From contig DDXB01000024.1 in the NCBI GenBank assembly GCA_002347405.1, positions 1 through 64,000 on the forward strand: 64,000 bases of DNA, in the 5' to 3' direction. Both the position numbers and the translations under genes were made by a program. Position 1 is the first letter of the stretch. The number at the start of each line of letters is the position of its first letter. The DNA is from Rhodocyclaceae bacterium UBA2271. Its GTDB lineage: Bacteria; Pseudomonadota; Gammaproteobacteria; Burkholderiales; Rhodocyclaceae. A model generated the notes under the pieces. The model saw only the letters and a list, made by a program, of their open reading frames with translations, ran no database searches and was not told the DNA's origin. Shown one piece after another: positions 16,585 to 23,856 of this stretch.

Positions 16585-17034
16585 TTACTGTTCGCCGACC
16601 ACCACCACGGTTACATTGGCTAAGACATCGGCGTGGGGCGAAACCTCGAGGACGAATTCGCCGGTGGTCTTCAAGAGGCCATCGGGCATGCGCACAGCGG
16701 CCTTGTCGGTCTCGACACCTTGCGCCGTCAGTGCCTCGGCGACATCGGCGGGACTGACCGAACCGAACAGGCGGCCATCAACACCGGCTTTGCGGGTAAT
16801 TTCGACCTTCATGCCTTCCAGCTTGGCGGCCACGGCCTGTGCCCCGGCCAGTTTCTCGGCGGCAAGCTTTTCCAGTTCGGCACGACGCGCCTCGAACACC
16901 TTCATGTTCTCGGGAGTGGCGCGCTTGGCGAAGCCTTTGGGAATCAGAAAATTGCGGGCATAACCTTCCTTGACCTTGACGACATCGCCGAGGCTGCCGA
17001 GGTTAACCACTTTATCCATCAGAATCACTTGCAT
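16585..17034 (-). CDS. rplI: 50S ribosomal protein L9
   Basis: L9 binds 23S rRNA near the L1 stalk base. The 149-residue product has the N-terminal RNA-binding domain (MQVILMDKVVNLGSLGD, then GYARNFLIPKG) and the helical linker to the C-terminal domain. Length is standard. It is the last gene of rpsF-priB-rpsR-rplI, 14 nt after rpsR. A repeat mosaic and a terminator follow. Confidence 0.98.
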   Translation of the reverse strand: MQVILMDKVVNLGSLGDVVKVKEGYARNFLIPKGFAKRATPENMKVFEARRAELEKLAAEKLAGAQAVAAKLEGMKVEITRKAGVDGRLFGSVSPADVAEALTAQGVETDKAAVRMPDGLLKTTGEFVLEVSPHADVLANVTVVVVGEQ

Positions 17035-17048
17035 GGTTTATCTCCTCG

Positions 17049-17324
17049 TTACTGGTGCAGGTCGGTATAGGGCAGCAGCGCCAGGAAGCGCGCACGCTTG
17101 ATGGCGGTTGACAGCTGACGCTGAAAGCGTGTCTTGGTACCGGTAATGCGCGCCGGCATGATCTTGCCGTTTTCACCGATGAAGTCGCGCAGCAGTTCAA
17201 CGTCCTTGTAGTCAACCTGCTCGATCTTCTCGGCGGAGAAGCGGCAGAACTTGCGGCGCTTGAACATGTTGCGGTTCTTGTTCTTGTTACGGTCGTCCTT
17301 CTTTTTTCCGGGCTTGAAAGCCAT
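17049..17324 (-). CDS. rpsR: 30S ribosomal protein S18
   Basis: S18 pairs with S6 on the platform of the small subunit. The 91-residue protein has a lysine- and asparagine-rich N-terminal extension and the family core RRKFCRFSAEKIEQVDYKD, ending in FLALLPYTDLHQ. It follows priB by one base and belongs to the S6 operon. Confidence 0.98.
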   Translation of the reverse strand: MAFKPGKKKDDRNKNKNRNMFKRRKFCRFSAEKIEQVDYKDVELLRDFIGENGKIMPARITGTKTRFQRQLSTAIKRARFLALLPYTDLHQ

Positions 17325-17325
17325 A

Positions 17326-17667
17326 TCAAAATCCTTTTATCAAATTTTCTTCTGCAAATTCGATCATGGTCACGTGCAGTACGGGCATCTTCTGTTTCAG
17401 GCTCTTTGCGGCAAGAAAACCGCTGACAGTGAGATACGTACCGGGTGACGCTTCCTTGAGCAGCAGGGCTGTCGGGCCGAGGGCTACGCAGGCAAGCTCG
17501 CATTCGACGTGGCGGGAGGTTGCGGCTTCAATCTGCTCCGACATGTGGGCAACCCGGAATTCGATCACCGGGACACCCGCCGGGGTATATCGCAGAATGC
17601 CACGTTCCAGCAAACGACCTGCAAGCTCGGTGCGGTTGGCCAACCGGGGAGACTCCCCAAGCGGCAT
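17326..17667 (-). CDS. priB: Primosomal replication protein N (PriB)
   Basis: PriB is a small single-strand-DNA-binding OB-fold protein of the replication-restart primosome. I set the start at ATG 17667 (MPLGESPRLANRTEL), 25 nt after rpsF and preceded by GAAGGTG; the frame is open to 17739, but that part overlaps rpsF. The 113-residue product keeps the OB-fold pattern NRTELAGRLLERG...PVIEFRVAH. Its place between rpsF and rpsR is the classic proteobacterial one. Confidence 0.9.
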   Translation of the reverse strand: MPLGESPRLANRTELAGRLLERGILRYTPAGVPVIEFRVAHMSEQIEAATSRHVECELACVALGPTALLLKEASPGTYLTVSGFLAAKSLKQKMPVLHVTMIEFAEENLIKGF

Positions 17668-17692
17668 GGCACCTTCAGGCTCAGCGGGCAAC

Positions 17693-18112
17693 TCAGCTGG
17701 CAACTGCGGCGGTAGCCTCCGTGGCCTCAGCTGGCGCAACCTCCGCCGGCTTGGCTTCTGACTGCTGCCCTTGCGACGAGAACGAACGCGACTTCTCCTC
17801 CTTCATCATCGGGGAAGGTATGGTTTCCGCCTTGTCCGTCTTGATGGTCAGGTGGCGTAATACAGCGTCGTTGAACTTGAATGAATTTTCCAGTTCGGCC
17901 AAGGTTTCGCCATCGCACTCGATGTTCATGAGTACGTAGTGCGCCTTGTGAACTTTCTGGACCGGATAGGCCATCTGGCGACGTCCCCAATCCTCGAGGC
18001 GATGAATCACGCCGCTCTTGCCGGTGACGAGCGTCTTGTAACGCTCGACCATGGCCGGCACCTGGTCGGATTGGTCCGGGTGGACGATGAAAACGATTTC
18101 GTAATGTCGCAT
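17693..18112 (-). CDS. rpsF: 30S ribosomal protein S6
   Basis: S6 binds S18 and 16S rRNA. The core fold (MRHYEIVFIVHPDQ, then GRRQMAYPVQK) occupies the first 100 residues. The 139-residue protein has a longer, alanine-, glutamate- and proline-rich tail than many S6 proteins. A good ribosome binding site (AAAAGGAG) lies 8 nt before ATG 18112. First gene of its operon. Confidence 0.98.
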   Translation of the reverse strand: MRHYEIVFIVHPDQSDQVPAMVERYKTLVTGKSGVIHRLEDWGRRQMAYPVQKVHKAHYVLMNIECDGETLAELENSFKFNDAVLRHLTIKTDKAETIPSPMMKEEKSRSFSSQGQQSEAKPAEVAPAEATEATAAVAS

Positions 18113-18281
18113 GCACGCTCCTTTTGGGTCTGGTTAAGCCCCCCCGCATGCGGTACGGGTGGGGCAAGGATGAAAGGGGCGAGATTCTATCTGGAAAGAA
18201 GTGAAGATTCAAGGTAATGTGCAGCCATGCAGTCCGCTTCTTCCGTATTTTCTTCCTGATTCCATCGCCGATAATACGCCG

Positions 18282-19148
18282 ATGATTGACAAACCTTTCT
18301 CCGATCTCGATGCCTGGGTGGCCTTTTTCAGCCAGGCCAGCATTCCCGTGCTCCGCCATACCGAGCAACAACTGGCCGCGTTGCGCGCCAATGCCAACAA
18401 AACCAATGCCCGCACCATTTCTTCGGTCATCCTGCACGACCCGCTGATGACCTTGCGCGTGCTGGCCTATATCGAAGCCAGGCGCAACAAGAGCCGCAAC
18501 ACCGATATCACGACCATCGAGCGCGCGCTGATGATGATCGGCATGGAACCCTTCTTCCGCGATTTTCAGGAACTGCCGCTGATCGAGGATCAATTGAAGC
18601 TACATCCGCGCGCCATGCTCGGCCTGCTCAAGACCATCAATCGCACCCGCAAGGCGGTACTTTTCGCACGCGACTGGGCGGTCTATCGGCACGACCTTGA
18701 AGTCGATGAAATCATCGTCGCCACCCTGCTTTACGACTTTGCAGAAATTCTCATGTGGTGCTTTGCGCCAAAACTCGCCGTGCAGGTCTCCGAAAAACTC
18801 CAGGCAGATAAAGAGCTGCGCTCGGTTGCAGTACAAACTCAAGTTTTCCACGTCCCGCTCCATCAGATCAAACTGGCCTTGGCCAAAACCTGGCACCTGC
18901 CGGAGTTGCTGACCCAGCTGATGGATCAGGACAACGCCGGACACCCGCGCGTAAAAAACGTCAAGCTCGCCGTTGACCTGGCGAGACATTCTGCAAACGG
19001 CTGGGACGATGCCGCCTTGCCGGACGACTACAAGGCCATCGGCGAACTGCTTCACCTCAGTGAAGAAGCGGTAATGCGCAGGCTGGGGCTGGAGATGCCC
19101 GCCGCAGCGCCAGACGCAGCAACGCCAGGCGACAATCAACCGCAGTAA
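18282..19148 (+). CDS. HDOD-domain protein
   Basis: A 288-residue protein with an HDOD domain, an HD-related regulatory fold lacking the metal-binding His-Asp pairs. The stretch HDPLMTLRVLAYIEA and later LLYDFAEILMWCFAP follow the HDOD pattern. I chose ATG 18282 (MIDKPFSDLDAWV), where family similarity begins, over GTG 18201. HDOD proteins act in signalling, but no partner domain is fused here, so the role is unknown. Its end overlaps the small minus-strand gene at 19136-19312 by 13 bp. Confidence 0.85.
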   Translation: MIDKPFSDLDAWVAFFSQASIPVLRHTEQQLAALRANANKTNARTISSVILHDPLMTLRVLAYIEARRNKSRNTDITTIERALMMIGMEPFFRDFQELPLIEDQLKLHPRAMLGLLKTINRTRKAVLFARDWAVYRHDLEVDEIIVATLLYDFAEILMWCFAPKLAVQVSEKLQADKELRSVAVQTQVFHVPLHQIKLALAKTWHLPELLTQLMDQDNAGHPRVKNVKLAVDLARHSANGWDDAALPDDYKAIGELLHLSEEAVMRRLGLEMPAAAPDAATPGDNQPQ

Positions 19149-19312
19149 CGCAGATTCAACTGTTCCAGCAGCAGTTCTGGCTGGCCGTAAGCCAAGAAGG
19201 CAGCCACCAAAGTTGCCCCGAGCAAAACCCCCAGCATCAGCCAACCGATAACCCGCCACCCGTGTCGGGTAGCCTGGGGTTGTGGAGTTATTTGCACAGA
19301 CTTGTCGCTCAT
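19136..19312 (-). CDS. Small single-pass membrane protein, hypothetical
   Basis: A 58-residue product from ATG 19312 (MSDKSVQITPQ). One strongly hydrophobic segment of about 22 residues (VIGWLMLGVLLGATLVAAFLA) is preceded by RHGWR, so the N-terminus is expected inside. No recognisable family. It converges on the HDOD gene with a 13-bp overlap and faces away from tRNA-Arg(CCT). The membrane segment and clean start favour a real gene. Confidence 0.5.
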   Translation of the reverse strand: MSDKSVQITPQPQATRHGWRVIGWLMLGVLLGATLVAAFLAYGQPELLLEQLNLRYCG

Positions 19313-19353
19313 GACCGAACTCCGAAGCAAGTAATCGATAAAATGCGTATTTT

Positions 19354-19429
19354 GCCCCCATAGCTCAGTGGATAGAGCACCTTCCTCCTAAGAAGGGGGT
19401 CGCACGTTCGATTCGTGCTGGGGGCGCCA
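19354..19429 (+). tRNA. tRNA-Arg(CCT)
   Basis: Full cloverleaf: acceptor GCCCCCA/TGGGGGC, D-arm GCTCAGTGGATAGAGC, anticodon stem CCTTC/GAAGG with loop CTCCTAA (anticodon CCT), T-arm GCACG/CGTGC with TTCGATT, discriminator G and encoded CCA; 76 nt. A TAAAAT box about 10 bp upstream could be the -10 element. Confidence 0.97.
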
Positions 19430-19430
19430 A

Positions 19431-19733
19431 TCAGAAACGTATCCGGGCACCCCAATAGTGGAGTTGCCCGGATGCCATATCGAGATGCCGCTTTACGGTG
19501 GGAATCCGCTCGGCGACCGGCGTCTGGCCTCCCGGAACCGCACCCTTGCCGCCCGCGCCGACGGCAGGACTCCGAGCAGGTCGATATGCGTTGGATAACT
19601 TCAGGCGCAACGGCTCGATCAACTGCACCGCCTGATCAAGCTTGCCGGCGGCGTTCGATTCAACAGGAAAATTGTTATCTCCGCCACGCAACAGTTCAGT
19701 GCGTTGGCGTACAAACGCACTGGCGCGCTTCAT
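19431..19733 (-). CDS. Hypothetical protein, unrecognised
   Basis: A possible 100-residue product filling the space between tRNA-Arg(CCT) and mlaE. It is basic, without signal peptide or membrane segment; its end (HLDMASGQLHYWGARIRF) has a sensible composition. The middle contains AVGAGGKGAVPGG, which recalls the R1-encoded KVGAGG peptide, but the DNA match is poor. Its start is 13 bp from the divergent mlaE start, leaving little room for a promoter. I do not recognise it; it could be spurious. Confidence 0.35.
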   Translation of the reverse strand: MKRASAFVRQRTELLRGGDNNFPVESNAAGKLDQAVQLIEPLRLKLSNAYRPARSPAVGAGGKGAVPGGQTPVAERIPTVKRHLDMASGQLHYWGARIRF

Positions 19734-19746
19734 CTATCATTTCGGC

Positions 19747-20565
19747 ATGAACCCGGAAGCCAGGCCCACTGCGTCATCGCTTGAAAATCTGGGCCGCAGT
19801 ACCGTAGCGGCCTACGCGGAAGGCGTTGCGCTGCTGGGCTTTGTCGGGGAAAGCGCAGCTGCGCTTGGTCAGTGCATCGCGCACCCGTCACGCATGCGCT
19901 GGCGGCCGTTCCTGCACAATATTGGCAGTGCCGGGGTCGGTGCGTTACCTATTGTCGGGCTGCTGTCGTTCCTGCTCGGGGTCGTGGTCGCCTATCAAGG
20001 CTCCGGCCAGCTCAGGCAATACGGCGCCAACATCTTCGTGGTGGATCTGGTCGGCATTTCCATGCTGCGCGAGTTTGCCCCTCTGATCACCGCCATCATC
20101 ATTGCCGGACGCTCCGGCTCCGCCTATGCCGCGCAGATCGGCACCATGGCGGTGACCGAGGAAATTGATGCGATGCGCACACTCGGCATTGCGCCGCTGG
20201 AAGTGCTGGTGCTGCCGAAGATCCTTGCGCTGCTGATCGTGCTGCCACTGCTGACGGTGTTCGCCGATGTGTGCGGCGTATTCGGCGGCATGATCATGGC
20301 GCGTGCGCAGCTGGGTGTCGGCTTCGACGAGTTTCTCGAGCGCTTCACCAAGGTGGTCAGCGTGACGACCTTTCTCATCGGGGTCGGCAAGGCGCCGGTA
20401 TTCGCCGCCATCATCGCCGTAGTGGGTTGTTTTCAGGGTTTTCGCACCAAGGGCGGCGCTGACAGCGTGGGCCGCCAGACCACGCGCAGCGTCGTGCAAT
20501 CCATTTTCCTCGTAATCGTTGCCGATGCGCTGTTCTCGATTGCCTTCAGCGCGCTGGACCTCTGA
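19747..20565 (+). CDS. mlaE: MlaE-family ABC transporter permease
   Basis: Integral membrane permease of an MCE-type phospholipid transporter of the inner membrane. The 272-residue protein begins at ATG 19747 (MNPEARPTASS) and has about five hydrophobic segments, with the MlaE landmarks VVAYQGSGQLRQYGA, EFAPLITAIIIAGRSGSAYAAQIG and the EEIDAMRTLGI loop. mlaF begins one base after its stop. The operon order mlaE-mlaF-mlaD-lipoprotein shows a complete inner-membrane module. Confidence 0.93.
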   Translation: MNPEARPTASSLENLGRSTVAAYAEGVALLGFVGESAAALGQCIAHPSRMRWRPFLHNIGSAGVGALPIVGLLSFLLGVVVAYQGSGQLRQYGANIFVVDLVGISMLREFAPLITAIIIAGRSGSAYAAQIGTMAVTEEIDAMRTLGIAPLEVLVLPKILALLIVLPLLTVFADVCGVFGGMIMARAQLGVGFDEFLERFTKVVSVTTFLIGVGKAPVFAAIIAVVGCFQGFRTKGGADSVGRQTTRSVVQSIFLVIVADALFSIAFSALDL

Positions 20566-20566
20566 C

Positions 20567-21397
20567 ATGCCCATCACCACGGCGAAGCCGGAAGACGCAG
20601 CGGTCATCGAGATCAGCAAGTTGTCAACACACTTCGGCGATCATGTCGTGCATGCCGACCTGGATCTCGACGTGCACCGGGGCGAGATTTTCGCCGTGAT
20701 TGGCGGCAGTGGCTCCGGCAAGTCGACGCTGCTGCGCGAAATGATTCTGCTGCACCGCCCGGATGCAGGCACCATCCGGGTGCTCGGCGTCGACCTGCAA
20801 AATATTGACGACGCCGCAGCGCTCGCCTTGCGACTGCGCTGGGGTGTGATGTTTCAGCATGGCGGCTTGTTCGGTTCATTGACCGTCCTGGAAAACATCG
20901 GCCTGCCGCTGCGCGAACACCGTACGCTGGATGACGCGGCGGTCGATGCGCTGGCCGCGCAAAAGCTCGCCCTGACCGGTCTTGATCCAGAGGTCGGCGC
21001 GCAATATCCAGCAGAGCTCAGCGGCGGCATGATGAAGCGTGCATCGCTGGCCCGCGCCCTGGTGCTCGAACCGGAACTGCTGTTTCTCGACGAACCGACC
21101 GCCGGCCTCGACCCGGAAAGCGCCGGCGAGGTCGACCAGCTCGTGCGTAAGCTACGCGACGGAGGCGGCCTGACCATCATCATGATCACCCACGACCTCG
21201 ATCTGTTGTGGCAACTAGCCGACCGCGTCGCCGTCCTCGGCGACGGCAAGGTGGCAGGCATCGGTTCGATGGCCGAGCTCGCCCAAATGGACCAGCCCGC
21301 CATCCGGAAATTTTTCGCCGGCCCGCGCGGTAGAGCAGCACTGGAACAGAGTAAAGGACAGGCCGTGGCACCTCACGCCGCAAGCCTCAGGAGATAA
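20567..21397 (+). CDS. mlaF: MlaF-family ABC transporter ATPase
   Basis: Cytoplasmic ATPase of the MCE transporter. 276 residues from ATG 20567 (MPITTAKPED). Motifs: Walker A GGSGSGKST, signature LSGGMMKRASLARAL, Walker B LLFLDEPTAGLD, and a switch histidine in MITHDLD. The Q-loop FQHGGLFGSLTV is typical of the MlaF group. Placed between permease and substrate-binding gene. Confidence 0.95.
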   Translation: MPITTAKPEDAAVIEISKLSTHFGDHVVHADLDLDVHRGEIFAVIGGSGSGKSTLLREMILLHRPDAGTIRVLGVDLQNIDDAAALALRLRWGVMFQHGGLFGSLTVLENIGLPLREHRTLDDAAVDALAAQKLALTGLDPEVGAQYPAELSGGMMKRASLARALVLEPELLFLDEPTAGLDPESAGEVDQLVRKLRDGGGLTIIMITHDLDLLWQLADRVAVLGDGKVAGIGSMAELAQMDQPAIRKFFAGPRGRAALEQSKGQAVAPHAASLRR

Positions 21398-21399
21398 TC

Positions 21400-22350
21400 A
21401 TGGAATCCAAAGTGAACTATGCGGCCGTCGGTGCCTTCGTCCTCGTCCTTGGTGCCGTGCTGGTGGCCAGCGTGCTCTGGCTTGCCTCCGGCGGCGCTTT
21501 CCAGAAGAAGTTCGACCTGTATCTGGCCATCGTAGAGGAGTCGGTCGCCGGCCTCAACCTGAATGCGCCGGTCAAGTACAACGGTGTCGACGTCGGCAAG
21601 GTGCGGCAGATTGCGCTCGATTCCGGTACGCCGGAACGAGTCAACCTGATCTTTGCCATCGAACGCGGCACGCCGGTCAAGGAGGATACGGTGGCTGTGT
21701 TGAAGACGCAGGGCTTGACCGGCATCGCCTATGTCGAGCTTAGCGGAGGAACGGTGGGTTCGTTACCGCTAAGCATCAAGGCGGGCGACCGCTATCCGGT
21801 GATCCCGACCAAGCCATCGCTCAGCGCACGCTTGGAGAATGTGCTGACCAGCGTGTTGGCCAAACTGGACAGCACATCGAACAACATCAATGCGCTGCTC
21901 AGCGACGCGAATCGGGCAGCCTTCTCCAGTACGCTCGCCGACATCGCCAGCGTGGCCAGGACCATTGCCGCGCGCAAGGACGCCATCGACGCGGGTATGG
22001 GCAATGCCGCACGCACGCTCGAAAACACCGCGCGCATATCGGCGCAACTCGAACCGGTGGTCAAGCGCATCGGCAGTGGTGCCGACGCCATCGAGAAAAT
22101 GGGCAACGAAGTCGCCAGGACGAGCGCCAGCGCAGGCAAGACGGTTAATTCCATCGGCGCCGACGTCAAGCGCTTCACCGCAGAGACACTGCCCGAGCTG
22201 GAACGCCTGCTCGGCGAACTGAGTGTTTTGGCGGCCTCGCTGCGGCGCCTGACCGAGCAAACCGAGCGTAATCCGGCGGGCCTGCTGTTCGGCCGCAAGC
22301 CGGTGCCCGCAGGGCCGGGGGAGTCATCCACAGGAGGTGCGCAGCCATGA
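21400..22350 (+). CDS. mlaD: MlaD-family MCE protein
   Basis: Substrate-binding MCE protein. The 316-residue chain has an N-terminal membrane anchor (about residues 8-30), one MCE domain (about 38-120, with VKYNGVDVGKVRQI and TQGLTGIAYVEL), then a long helical tail rich in alanine, of the sort that forms a needle or barrel in longer MCE proteins. It ends in an ATGA overlap with the lipoprotein gene. Confidence 0.92.
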   Translation: MESKVNYAAVGAFVLVLGAVLVASVLWLASGGAFQKKFDLYLAIVEESVAGLNLNAPVKYNGVDVGKVRQIALDSGTPERVNLIFAIERGTPVKEDTVAVLKTQGLTGIAYVELSGGTVGSLPLSIKAGDRYPVIPTKPSLSARLENVLTSVLAKLDSTSNNINALLSDANRAAFSSTLADIASVARTIAARKDAIDAGMGNAARTLENTARISAQLEPVVKRIGSGADAIEKMGNEVARTSASAGKTVNSIGADVKRFTAETLPELERLLGELSVLAASLRRLTEQTERNPAGLLFGRKPVPAGPGESSTGGAQP

Positions 22351-23057
22351 CCCATCTATCATTCGCCCGATCCAGCCAGCTGGGTGCCGCCCTGCTGTTG
22401 CTGTCACTACTCGGGGGTTGCGGCGCGCTGAAACCTGTGTCCACGCCGCCGCCGGCGTTTTATGCACTCGACAGCGCGCGCAGCGAAGCCACTGCGCCAG
22501 TCGTGAAAAGTCGGCGCTGGCGGGACGGCAATCCAGCGCCGACCTTGATCGTCAATCCACCGCATGCCGCCGCAGGTTTCGACAGCAAACGCATCATCTA
22601 TGTGCGCGAGCCCCACCAGCTCGAATATTTTGCGCACAGCGAATGGGTGGATACGCCGGCGCGCATGATCGTGCCGCTGATCGTCGCGGCAGTCGAAAAC
22701 AGCGGGGCGTTTCGCGCCGTGGTACTGACACCGAGCGCCGCAACCGGCGACCTGCGGCTCGACACCGAGATCATGCGTTTGCAGCAGGATTTCAGCCGCC
22801 AGCCGAGCCAAGTGCGTTTTACGCTGCGTGCCTACATCGTGGATAACACGACACGGCAAGTGCTGGCACAGGGTGAATTCGACGCTACTGTTCCAGCCGC
22901 AGGCGATGATCCCCGCAGCGGGGTCCGGGCGGCCAACCGCGCGGTACATGAGGTGCTGGAAAGCCTGGCGGGATTTTGTAGCGAATCCGCAAGCCACTGG
23001 CAACCCGTTACTGCCGCTGGCCCGGCGGGAAGCGTGGATAGTCCGACGGGACGCTAA
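22347..23057 (+). CDS. PqiC-like ABC transporter auxiliary lipoprotein
   Basis: A 236-residue lipoprotein with signal peptide and lipobox LLGGC, and the ABC-transport-auxiliary fold (PqiC type; FYALDSARS near the N-terminus, an AFRAVV strand and a C-terminal ANRAVHEVLESL helix). In PqiABC the homologue sits in the outer membrane and docks the MCE tunnel; the same is inferred here. Residues 54-67 (VKSRRWRDGNPAPTL) come from a perfect R1 copy followed by an inverted half copy. It is the last gene of the mla operon. Confidence 0.88.
   Translation: MTHLSFARSSQLGAALLLLSLLGGCGALKPVSTPPPAFYALDSARSEATAPVVKSRRWRDGNPAPTLIVNPPHAAAGFDSKRIIYVREPHQLEYFAHSEWVDTPARMIVPLIVAAVENSGAFRAVVLTPSAATGDLRLDTEIMRLQQDFSRQPSQVRFTLRAYIVDNTTRQVLAQGEFDATVPAAGDDPRSGVRAANRAVHEVLESLAGFCSESASHWQPVTAAGPAGSVDSPTGR
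22507..22529 (+). repeat. R1 repeat copy 4 (perfect), in the PqiC-like gene
   Basis: Perfect R1 in coding orientation, read SRRWRDG in a loop after the lipobox region. An inverted half copy, CCAGCGCCGACCTT, follows at 22533-22546, so the two can pair as a 13-14 bp stem with one mismatch. Confidence 0.95.
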
Positions 23058-23244
23058 AGTCACACTGTGCGGAGCGGCAGGCTCCTGCGATGCCGCCAAC
23101 AGGGCCTCGTCAGCGGCTTGCCGCTGGTTCCGTGAACAAGGATCGAGAGCGCCACCACAACGAGTGTCAATTGGATCAGATCAAGAGCCACTGCCGTCGT
23201 TCATTCCGGCCGCGCGGGTCAGGGTATAACGCAGTTGATCGCGG

Positions 23245-23619
23245 TCACCGGGATGGCGGATTTGTGCTGTTGATGATGATCATGCGTTCCCCTACCCGCC
23301 AGATTGAGGAACTTGCATCCGCGAACTGGCGCTTCGATCCATCCCTCATGCGGACAGTGACTTCGATGCCGGAATTGTCGCCTGCCATTTCACGTATTGA
23401 GGACACTACACCACACTCGGGGCAATTGTTCTGGATGCTGACGGTACCCACCGTCGGTGCGTGCTCAAAATTCGCCTCGAAAGTCGACACTGCCGACACG
23501 GCGGTCGCTGTCAGCATCCAGATCAACATGGCGATGCCTCCTGCAACAGCGAGCAGAATGAGCCATGCGCTCTGACTGAGTGGCGGTAGATTATGGGGCC
23601 AATACGGATGTGTGCGCAT
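23245..23619 (-). CDS. Membrane-anchored protein with periplasmic CPEC domain, hypothetical
   Basis: A 124-residue protein with one membrane helix (about residues 18-40, SAWLILLAVAGGIAMLIWML) and a C-terminal domain outside the cytoplasm. This domain starts with NNCPECGVVSSIREM and ends VTVRMRDGSKRQF...WRVGERMIII, a pattern like the C-terminal domain of glycine-zipper outer-membrane proteins (SlyB/YcfJ group), although no glycine zipper is present. Function unknown. It is divergent from the CheB-CheR gene, and the spacer holds an inverted repeat. Confidence 0.65.
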   Translation of the reverse strand: MRTHPYWPHNLPPLSQSAWLILLAVAGGIAMLIWMLTATAVSAVSTFEANFEHAPTVGTVSIQNNCPECGVVSSIREMAGDNSGIEVTVRMRDGSKRQFADASSSIWRVGERMIIINSTNPPSR

Positions 23620-23685
23620 GTTGGTCTTTTTGGGGTGGGCGTTGCCAACCGAGAGGGAAAGTCATTATGAATTGCACTGATTCCG

Positions 23686-23711
23686 GCGTCTGTTCGCTAT
23701 CTAACAGACGC
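23686..23711. promoter_or_regulatory. Perfect 9-bp inverted repeat in a divergent spacer
   Basis: GCGTCTGTT and AACAGACGC are separated by 8 bp between the divergent membrane-protein and CheB-CheR genes. No T-run follows on either strand, so an operator is more likely than a terminator. No regulator is identified. The rest of the 23620-23856 spacer shows only the ribosome binding site of the next gene. Confidence 0.4.
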
Positions 23712-23856
23712 AAGAAAAACAATCATTGAGACTGCCGCTTTCTGTATGCTGATGCGTAGGCGTCCGCAAACAGGGCCAGTGAACAGCCCACCCGGGAGTT
23801 CCAATGGAGTAGCATAAAACCCATACGCGCCCACCGGCGCGGCAGGAGGGGTTCGC

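Noticed and set aside
19540..19575. AVGAGGKGAVPGG in the hypothetical ORF near mlaE as another R1 copy
   Set aside because: The peptide looks similar but the DNA matches R1 at only scattered positions.
19642..19746. Upstream extension of mlaE to 19642
   Set aside because: Extra residues lack similarity and family members start near ATG 19747.
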